Of a stretch of 5,124 nucleotides of DNA, positions 1-3,643 are shown in pieces. The position numbers and the translations under genes were made by a program. The DNA comes from Bacteroidota bacterium (GTDB lineage: Bacteria > Bacteroidota > Bacteroidia > Chitinophagales > Chitinophagaceae), in contig CANHJA010000168.1 of NCBI GenBank assembly GCA_947460795.1, positions 1 through 5,124 on the forward strand, written 5' to 3'. Position 1 is the first letter of the stretch. Every line of letters begins with the position of its first letter. The notes under the pieces are model-generated. The model did not search any database. It saw nothing but the letters and a program-made list of their open reading frames with translations, and was not told the origin of the DNA.

Positions 1-134
1 ATTACAACATCAACATTAATATTATTATAGGTAACAGACTTTGTTATTCTATAAGCAGTTGGATTAGGCTGTTCTGTCGTGTTGTCTTTGGCACACGAGA
101 AAAAGAATAATGTAAATAATATCAATAATCTCAT
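1..134 (-). CDS. Putative lipoprotein, N-terminal part only (runs off the left edge)
   Basis: Reading the minus strand from the ATG at 134 gives 44 codons, with no stop before the window edge. The protein begins MRLLILFTLFFFSCAKDN, a very short basic start, a hydrophobic stretch and a lipobox-like FFSC with Cys14. This is typical of a signal peptidase II lipoprotein exported to the envelope. The visible mature part (TEQPNPTAYRITKSVTYNN and a little more) starts with a polar linker and turns into what looks like beta strand. An in-frame ATG at 173 would add 13 mostly polar residues ahead of the signal peptide. I prefer 134 because it gives a standard signal peptide. The gene begins about 75 nt downstream of the palindrome at 208-337 (minus-strand sense), so it is the next cassette in the array. 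I do not recognise the family; the function is unknown. Confidence 0.7.
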   Translation of the reverse strand, partial: MRLLILFTLFFFSCAKDNTTEQPNPTAYRITKSVTYNNINVDVV

Positions 135-207
135 AAAACTAAATTTGTATTGATTCTGTTGGACTGTTCTCATCAAAAATGGTTTAATCTTCTCGGACAA
201 ACTTACC

Positions 208-337
208 GCTAACGTTTCGCAGCTTGGCGAAGTGGCGGACTTTGAAGCACTTACTTTCAATTTAGCACTAATGTTTATTTGAAAACTGAATGTTCAATTT
301 AGCACTAAACCCGCCATTTTGCCAAACTGCTGTTAGC
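208..337 (-). repeat. attC-like palindromic recombination site 1
   Basis: A 130-nt imperfect palindrome. The outer boxes GCTAAC (208-213) and GTTAGC (332-337) are perfect complements. The inner arms 219-239 (GCAGCTTGGCGAAGTGGCGG) and 310-330 (CCCGCCATTTTGCCAAACTG plus C) pair over most of their length. The junction between box and arm is asymmetric: GTTTC on the left against a single T on the right. The loop holds a 16-nt direct repeat, TTCAATTTAGCACTAA, at 256-271 and 293-308. The site lies 17 nt past the stop codon of the lipoprotein gene at 355-861, as attC sites lie behind cassette genes. The length and R/L-box layout fit attC sites (roughly 60-140 nt), but the boxes only partly match the classical RYYYAAC/GTTRRRY consensus. 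Confidence 0.75.
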
Positions 338-354
338 TGTTCGGGCTTTTTTGT

Positions 355-861
355 CTAATTGCCGTTTTCACCTTTTACAAAGTAGTAACCATTCTTTTTA
401 ATGTAATAATTGTCGTCTCCACTTTCTCCTTTGTAAAATTTAAAATTCTGTTTTGGTCTGTCATCATACATTAAAGTAAGTGTTCCATTTTGTAATTTAA
501 ATTCTCCTGTCAATAATTCTTCTTTTTCTAAACTTGAATTATAATCATTGAATTCAAATCTTCCGTTTCTATTAAATCTAATATTTACTGTTGCATCGTG
601 TGGTTTGAACCAATATCCAATTAAATTTTCAACATTAGACAATTCATTTGTACCTGTTGCATTTTGTGAAATACTTTCTGATTTTGGAATTTCATTTTGT
701 TTCGATTGTTCAACTTCTTTAAGTCCCAATTCTTTTTCTTTCAATGACAATTCTTTCTCCTTTAATTCTAATTCTTTTTCTTTTTGGTTAACTGAATTGT
801 TACAATTTGTCAACGTGAGTAACATAAATGTTAAAGCAATTAAACTAAATTTTGTCTTCAT
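355..861 (-). CDS. Small lipoprotein with heptad coiled coil and lipocalin-like C-terminal domain
   Basis: The protein has 168 residues. Residues 1-20 form a lipoprotein signal peptide (MKTKFS, hydrophobic core, LTNC lipobox with Cys20), so the mature protein should be lipid-anchored in the envelope. Residues 27-52 are three near-identical heptads (KEKELEL, KEKELSL, KEKELGL) plus part of a fourth, which should form a short coiled coil. Residues 53-77 are a polar linker. Residues 78-165 form a beta-rich domain opening with an IGYW motif (81-84), followed by alternating strands such as VNIRFNRNGRFEF and GTLTLMYDD. This resembles the small lipocalin-like domains common in Bacteroidota lipoproteins, though I cannot assign a named family. 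The ATG at 861 is preceded by an A/T-rich leader without a Shine-Dalgarno. The gene fills one cassette between sites 1 and 2. It is a structural call only; partner and substrate are unknown. Confidence 0.85.
   Translation of the reverse strand: MKTKFSLIALTFMLLTLTNCNNSVNQKEKELELKEKELSLKEKELGLKEVEQSKQNEIPKSESISQNATGTNELSNVENLIGYWFKPHDATVNIRFNRNGRFEFNDYNSSLEKEELLTGEFKLQNGTLTLMYDDRPKQNFKFYKGESGDDNYYIKKNGYYFVKGENGN
728..790 (-). repeat. Three 21-nt in-frame tandem repeats encoding coiled-coil heptads
   Basis: Units starting at 728, 749 and 770 each begin AATTCTTT and encode one heptad (KEKELxL on the minus strand). The 21-nt period keeps the reading frame, so gain or loss of a unit would change the coiled-coil length without breaking the gene. 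Confidence 0.8.
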
Positions 862-916
862 ATTTTTAATTATATTTTGTTAATTTTTCTGTTTAGGTGC
901 CGCTCGTAGCCTGACA

Positions 917-1010
917 GCTAAAGGTTTGCAGCTACCTGAAGGGCGGGACTTATACAACAAAGTCGTCTTTTGAACACTAAACCCCGCCTTTTGGGTAGGT
1001 GCTGTTATAG
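917..1010 (-). repeat. attC-like palindromic recombination site 2 (short-loop form)
   Basis: The inner arms 928-947 (GCAGCTACCTGAAGGGCGGG) and 982-1002 (CCCCGCCTTTTGGGTAGGTG plus C) pair, with the family's conserved ends (GGTTTGCAG on the left, TGCTGTTA on the right). The middle CTACC/GGTAG differs from site 1 but is self-complementary. The outer boxes of this site do not match each other: GCTAAAG at 917-923 against GTTATAG at 1004-1010. They match the neighbouring sites instead (right box of site 1 and left box of site 3), as expected for junctions between different cassettes. The loop is only about 34 nt, one unit instead of the two seen in the other sites. The AAA in the left box in place of AAC is a departure from the core triplet. 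Confidence 0.72.
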
Positions 1011-1138
1011 GGCGTTTTTATTTCCATTTCGTATAATGAATATTTAAGGTTAATAAAATTTGTTTGACAGTTCTATTTGGGTTTTCATATGTAACAAAAA
1101 AAACAATTAGTCTAATAAGCACGGTAGTTTTAATAAAT
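1011..1138. other. AT-rich non-coding spacer inside the second cassette
   Basis: These 128 bases lie between the stop of the 126-residue protein gene and site 2. I see no open reading frame longer than about a dozen codons on either strand, no clear hairpin and no convincing promoter. It is the longest 3' trailer in the array; the other genes end 8 to 32 nt from their site. Confidence 0.5.
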
Positions 1139-1519
1139 TCATTTAAAACTTATAACTTCTGTGTAATGATAATACCCTTCTAGGTCATCTGGATTCTTTA
1201 ACCCACATAATTCCTGAGACAAATTAAAATAAGGTGATGGAGCTGTCTCATTTGCATTAAGAGTAAGATTAACAGTATGTGTCTTTTTATATCGAACAAC
1301 ACCCGATTCTTTCTCTTCAATAACAAGTCTAAAAGTCACACTTGTAATAGTTTGTTGGGTTTTATTTTCAAAGGTTATGCTCCATTTATTAAAGCAACCA
1401 TCTTCATTCCATTTCCATTGATGGTAAGTGTCATCAACAAGATGGTTTTTAGTTTGTGATTGTGCATTCAGATTCAAGGAAAGCAATGTTGTCAGAAAAA
1501 TAAAGATTAAATGTTTCAT
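1139..1519 (-). CDS. Small secreted protein of unknown function
   Basis: The protein has 126 residues. The open frame extends upstream to an ATG at 1585, but those 22 extra codons translate the left arm of palindrome site 3. The ATG at 1519 starts a normal Sec signal peptide (MKHLIFIFLTTLLSL, then NLNAQ), with likely cleavage near residues 19-22, so I chose 1519. The mature part contains a WKW motif (36-38) and beta-strand-like stretches (WSITFENKT, SVTFRLVIEE, HTVNLTLNANET). It has two cysteines at 42 and 105 that could form a disulfide after export. The overall look is a single beta-sandwich domain in the periplasm or outside the cell, but I do not recognise the family. The start lies 20 nt from site 3, and the unit between sites 2 and 3 is the cleanest cassette in the window. 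Confidence 0.82.
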   Translation of the reverse strand: MKHLIFIFLTTLLSLNLNAQSQTKNHLVDDTYHQWKWNEDGCFNKWSITFENKTQQTITSVTFRLVIEEKESGVVRYKKTHTVNLTLNANETAPSPYFNLSQELCGLKNPDDLEGYYHYTEVISFK

Positions 1520-1541
1520 ATTAGAGTTGTATTTAAATGCC

Positions 1542-1674
1542 CTATAACGGTTTGCAGATTTGCGATGTGGCGTACTTAGAAGCACTGAACTTTCAATTTA
1601 CGACTAATGTTTATTAGAAGCAGAATGTTTCTTTTACCACTAAACCCGCCATATTCGCAAATGTGCTGTTATGG
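1542..1674 (-). repeat. attC-like palindromic recombination site 3
   Basis: The inner arms 1554-1572 (GCAGATTTGCGATGTGGCG) and 1645-1666 (CCCGCCATATTCGCAAATGT plus GC) pair strongly around ATTTGCG/CGCAAAT. The left side carries the conserved TAACGGTTTGCAG and the right side TGCTGTTATGGG. The loop is closely related to that of site 1 (shared ACTTTCAATTTA, ACTAATGTTTATT and CACTAAACCCGCCAT) and again holds an imperfect repeat offset by 37 nt (1592-1607 and 1629-1643). The right box ends only 8 nt from the stop codon of the membrane-protein gene at 1682, the spacing expected of an attC behind its cassette gene. Confidence 0.75.
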
Positions 1675-1681
1675 GCTGGTT

Positions 1682-2452
1682 TTAATTTTCGCTTCTTTTT
1701 CTTATTGCTAAAGGGATAGCAAATTTTGGTAAAAAGCTAATTAAATTAGTAGCTAATTTCAATATATAACTATATATTTCTTTATATATATAGAAAGCTA
1801 TTAATACAATAAATGAGGAAGCAATAACTATAACCCCCATTTTTATAAATTCACCAAAATTATCATAGTCACCATAGATTTGATTTGGCATAAACTCATT
1901 AAATATGTTCATACCAGGTAGCATACCTAAAATTAAACTTGGATAACTACTTAAAGGAGCGTAAGCGTAAGAACCGACTAAAGAAGCGATTATTTGAAGA
2001 ACGCCACCGTATAAAAATAGAATAAAAAGTAATTCTCCTATGATTAAAATAAGTTTAGGCAAAGTTTTATTAAAAACGTAGTCCAATAGTCCTACATATT
2101 CTAATTCCTTCAATTGTTCAGTCCGTTTCTTTAAAACGCTAAATAAAACCCAAGTAGTTATTAAACTAATCAAAAATCCTAATAACAGCCCTATAATAGA
2201 ACCAACCTTTTTGCCGCCAGTAATATTTTCATTGGTAATATTGTTTTTTATAAAACCATCATCACCAAGAAGGCCATTGATAGTTAAATAAATACCTCCA
2301 ATTAAAAGACCAACGGCTGAAATCGACAAAAGAAATGTAATAGTGTTTTTAAAAACATTGCCGTCATCAAGTTTTCCTAAAAAAGGAATAACTAATTTGT
2401 TGTATCCCTTATCAGCTATTGATAAGGATACAAAGGGTAAATTCTTTTCCAT
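1682..2452 (-). CDS. Integral membrane protein, four predicted transmembrane helices
   Basis: The protein has 256 residues. Hydrophobic segments at about 36-58, 84-107, 132-158 and 204-223 should span the inner membrane. There is no cleavable signal peptide. The N-terminus (1-35) is soluble, and the loop after helix 1 (59-82) is polar and Asn/Asp-rich. The loop after helix 2 is basic (KKRTEQLKELE, about 108-118) and so probably cytoplasmic. The segment 161-200 between helices 3 and 4 is Tyr/Pro/Asn-rich. The C-terminus ends in a basic tail (RKRSEN). I do not recognise the family and see no catalytic motif. The gene begins 18 nt downstream of the duplicated 108-bp element at 2471-2578 and ends 8 nt before site 3, filling most of its cassette. 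It is the largest cargo gene and the only one without an export signal peptide. Confidence 0.82.
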   Translation of the reverse strand: MEKNLPFVSLSIADKGYNKLVIPFLGKLDDGNVFKNTITFLLSISAVGLLIGGIYLTINGLLGDDGFIKNNITNENITGGKKVGSIIGLLLGFLISLITTWVLFSVLKKRTEQLKELEYVGLLDYVFNKTLPKLILIIGELLFILFLYGGVLQIIASLVGSYAYAPLSSYPSLILGMLPGMNIFNEFMPNQIYGDYDNFGEFIKMGVIVIASSFIVLIAFYIYKEIYSYILKLATNLISFLPKFAIPLAIRKRSEN

Positions 2453-2470
2453 TTTAAATAAATTTAATTT

Positions 2471-2578
2471 TCCTACTCGTTAGGCTTTTCGGAATACGCC
2501 CCGTTTTTTTTGAGTGGGTTCTGGTCTCCACCTTAGAAGTTCAATAATATTTTTTTTGTTACTATTAGGTGGTCAGCC
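2471..2578 (-). repeat. 108-bp duplicated leader element, copy A
   Basis: A near-identical copy lies at 3170-3277. The core AAGGCTTTTCGGAATACGCC / TAGGCTTTTCGGAATACGCC and the GAGTGGGTTCT.GTCTCCAC block are shared, with scattered substitutions and a one-base change in the T-run. The strongest similarity covers the first 80 nt. On the minus strand it could fold: CCCACTC pairs with GAGTAGG with one mismatch, and CCACCT pairs with AGGTGG. It ends 18 nt before the start codon of the membrane-protein gene, so it would form part of that gene's leader or promoter. Its function is unknown. Confidence 0.7.
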
Positions 2579-2603
2579 TCCTTTGAACCGCTATGTCTGT
2601 CTA

Positions 2604-2742
2604 ACTTACCTATACGGTTTGCAGCTAAAAGAAGTTGGCGATTTTCACCACAAATGTTGATGCGGAGAACCAATGTTTGATTGACCACAAAACTGTCTGC
2701 GGAGCAATGAACCGCCACTTTCTTGTAGGTGCTGGTTAAGTT
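2604..2742 (-). repeat. attC-like palindromic recombination site 4 (divergent)
   Basis: The inner arms 2621-2640 (GCAGCTAAAAGAAGTTGGCG) and 2713-2732 (CGCCACTTTCTTGTAGGTGC) pair. The left conserved block is ACGGTTTGCAG and the right is TGCTGGTTAAG, with one extra G relative to the other sites. The right box GTTAAGT fits the classical GTTRRRY consensus fully. The left flank is odd: instead of matching site 3's right box well (CCTATAC against the expected CCCATAAC), the sequence AACTTACC at 2603-2610 matches this site's own right flank GGTTAAGTT. The loop is unrelated in sequence to sites 1 and 3 but shows the same 37-nt internal period: CCACAAA at 2648 and 2685, TGCGGAG at 2661 and 2698. Confidence 0.68.
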
Positions 2743-2772
2743 TTTTTTGCAATACCTGGCTTATAGCTGCAG

Positions 2773-3147
2773 TTATTTTTTTATCAAAGTCACAGTGTAA
2801 GATTTAGATCCATCCATTGTATACCATTTGCCTAAAATTTTTGATTTAGAGTAGTCTAGATTATAGAAAATAAAGTAACCTGTATTTTTACCGTTAGATG
2901 ACTCAATGAGTTTTTCTTCTCCATCGAATACTCCTTCCTCTCCTTGAAATTCAATATCCTTTTTATATTTAGTATATGAATAATACCCTTGAAGATAATT
3001 ATAGTGATGATCAGGTTCTAAAAAAGTCATAGTAATTTGGTTATTGCCTATTGTTCCTGTGAACTTGTATTCAACAAATTGTGTTTGAGATGATGCATAT
3101 TTTGAAATCGCAATGCAAATACCGATAAATAAAATTATTTTTTTCAT
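2773..3147 (-). CDS. Small secreted beta-rich protein of unknown function
   Basis: The protein has 124 residues. The N-terminus MKKIILFIGICIAISKYASS followed by Q is a Sec signal peptide, with likely cleavage around SSQ (about residue 20-21). The mature part is beta-rich: FTGTIGNNQITMTF, GYYSYTKYKKDIEFQG, a short acidic stretch (EGVFDGEEKLIESS), TGYFIFYN and a closing LGKWYTMDGSKSYTVTL. The order 'TGTIG...ITM, GYY.Y.K....I...G, L.E, TG.F, GKW...G....VTL' recalls a pattern I associate with small exported Bacteroidota proteins, but no named domain or reaction can be given. The ATG at 3147 is 22 nt from duplicated element copy B, and the stop lies about 30 nt before site 4. It is the array gene closest to the recombinase remnant, equivalent to a first cassette. 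Confidence 0.82.
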   Translation of the reverse strand: MKKIILFIGICIAISKYASSQTQFVEYKFTGTIGNNQITMTFLEPDHHYNYLQGYYSYTKYKKDIEFQGEEGVFDGEEKLIESSNGKNTGYFIFYNLDYSKSKILGKWYTMDGSKSYTVTLIKK

Positions 3148-3169
3148 TTTTATTTGATTTAAATTTTGT

Positions 3170-3277
3170 TCCTACTCATAAGGCTTTTCGGAATACGCCC
3201 CGTTTTTTTGAGTGGGTTCTAGTCTCCACTTTTAAAGTTCAATAATACTATTTTTTTGTCACATTGGGTGGTCAGCC
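3170..3277 (-). repeat. 108-bp duplicated leader element, copy B
   Basis: This is the second copy of the element at 2471-2578, in the same orientation and again about 20 nt upstream of a minus-strand start codon (3147). Both potential stems seen in copy A are at least partly kept: CCCACTC/GAGTAGG fully, and CCAC/GTGG as the shortened second stem. Similarity stops on the right just after GGTGGTCAGCC (3267-3277), which marks the element's edge; beyond it the two loci differ completely. Being next to the recombinase remnant, this copy may be the original and copy A the derived one. That is inference. Confidence 0.7.
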
Positions 3278-3331
3278 CGTTGGCTCTCGCAGACCGTCTT
3301 TGTTTTTAAACTTGCACATAACTAGCTTATA

Positions 3332-3411
3332 CCCGAAACAAACCTTCGGTTTGGTCACACCTATTGGAGTGATCCCCGAAACAAATGACTGGTATTTGCA
3401 TTTATCAAATG
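3332..3411. repeat. Cluster of short direct repeats and hairpins beside the recombinase remnant
   Basis: The 11-nt sequence CCCGAAACAAA occurs at 3332-3342 and 3375-3385. Between them are two hairpins: CAAACC-TTC-GGTTTG (3339-3353) and TCACaCC-TATT-GGaGTGA (3355-3372). CAAATG repeats at 3382-3387 and 3406-3411, and ATTTG/CAAAT (3394-3410) could pair. The cluster sits between the recombinase remnant and copy B of the leader element, where an attI-like primary site would be expected. A GTTATGT on the minus strand (3316-3322) resembles the core box of the array sites. The stretch could equally be a remnant of another element. Confidence 0.4.
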
Positions 3412-3414
3412 TAG

Positions 3415-3529
3415 TTAATTTCTTGTTACAAAGTGCCAAAGGGAGAAATTATTTTTTGTACTTATGTGCGTATAAATTTCGATGCTCTTACTGCTTTTAT
3501 GTCCTAAATAGTTCTTGAATTTTTCTTGA
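3415..3529 (-). pseudogene. Tyrosine recombinase (integrase) C-terminal remnant, frameshifted
   Basis: On the minus strand, 3509-3526 reads RKIQEL in one frame. An extra T in the run at 3506-3508 shifts the frame, and the next frame continues LGHKSSKSIEIYTHISTKN (about 3448-3507). Joined, this is the classical C-terminal motif of tyrosine recombinases (XerC/D, phage and integron integrases): the LGH histidine and, 12 residues later, the nucleophilic Tyr in IYTH (codon 3472-3474). The catalytic Arg of box I and the HxxR of box II are absent. Upstream of 3529 the similarity fades into A-rich codons, and after STKN the sequence diverges before a stop at 3415-3417. The gene is therefore truncated at both ends and broken. 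Typical enzymes are about 300-400 residues; only some 25-30 are recognisable here. It is co-oriented with the array genes. Whether it was an integron-type or XerD-type enzyme cannot be decided from this piece. Confidence 0.8.
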
Positions 3530-3629
3530 ATTGTTGTTTTTTCGTTTTCGATGATTCATGTTTCAGTCCTTGACTTATAAAAAAGTTATCTGTATTGACT
3601 ACCAGGAACCACTTCTAACAACAAATTAC

Positions 3630-3637
3630 TATCTTCG
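3630..3637 (+). promoter_or_regulatory. Possible Bacteroidota -7 box for the HD phosphohydrolase gene
   Basis: TATCTTCG is one base from the Bacteroidota TAnnTTTG -7 motif. No TTTG is visible at the usual -33 spacing; the nearest TTG (3595-3597) is too far. If real, transcription would start at or within a few bases of the ATG at 3644, giving a leaderless or nearly leaderless mRNA. Confidence 0.3.
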
Positions 3638-3643
3638 TATTTT

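Larger units (their letters stand above)
1..3529 (-). mobile_element. Integron-like gene-cassette array with degraded recombinase end
   Basis: This is a composite call. Five small genes all point to the minus strand, and each is followed closely by a long imperfect palindrome of one family (sites at 208-337, 917-1010, 1542-1674, 2604-2742). The palindromes share arm motifs, keep pairing by compensatory change, and have outer boxes that match from one site to the next across the enclosed gene. At the right edge lies a broken tyrosine recombinase C-terminus. One gene, one site, one orientation and a neighbouring tyrosine recombinase is the layout of integron cassette arrays. Without an intact integrase it would be a CALIN. 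The array continues beyond the left edge of the window. The alternative is a genome-wide family of palindromic intergenic elements that merely sit between small genes; the cross-cassette box pairing argues against this. Confidence 0.65.

Noticed and set aside
548..883. A 111-codon plus-strand reading frame rich in Ser, Phe and Asn
   Set aside because: It is the antisense shadow of the coiled-coil lipoprotein gene, and its repeats mirror the heptads.
1520..1585. A 22-codon N-terminal extension of the 126-residue secreted protein, from an ATG at 1585
   Set aside because: It translates the left arm of palindrome site 3 and would place a basic, non-hydrophobic stretch ahead of a normal signal peptide. 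The ATG at 1519 fits better.
2487..2511. A plus-strand Rho-independent terminator (GC-containing segment followed by a T-run) in both copies of the 108-bp element
   Set aside because: The possible stem is only three to four pairs with a large loop, and no plus-strand gene lies upstream to be terminated.
2471..2540. A tRNA- or tmRNA-like 3' end (GGGTTCTGG...TCTCCACC) in the duplicated element on the plus strand
   Set aside because: The T-loop consensus TTCRA is not met, the stem is off by a base, and no acceptor, D-arm or anticodon arm can be assembled.
2533..2718. A 61-codon minus-strand reading frame
   Set aside because: It lies over palindrome site 4 and part of repeat copy A. The frame is open because of the repeat, and the translation shows no domain or signal peptide.
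208..2742. A CRISPR array reading of the regularly recurring repeats
   Set aside because: The repeats are about 95-140 nt palindromes separated by whole genes of 0.4-0.9 kb, not short repeats with uniform spacers.
3264..3518. An 84-codon plus-strand reading frame starting with TTG
   Set aside because: It runs antisense through the hairpin cluster and the recombinase remnant, has no plausible initiation region, and its translation resembles no protein I know.
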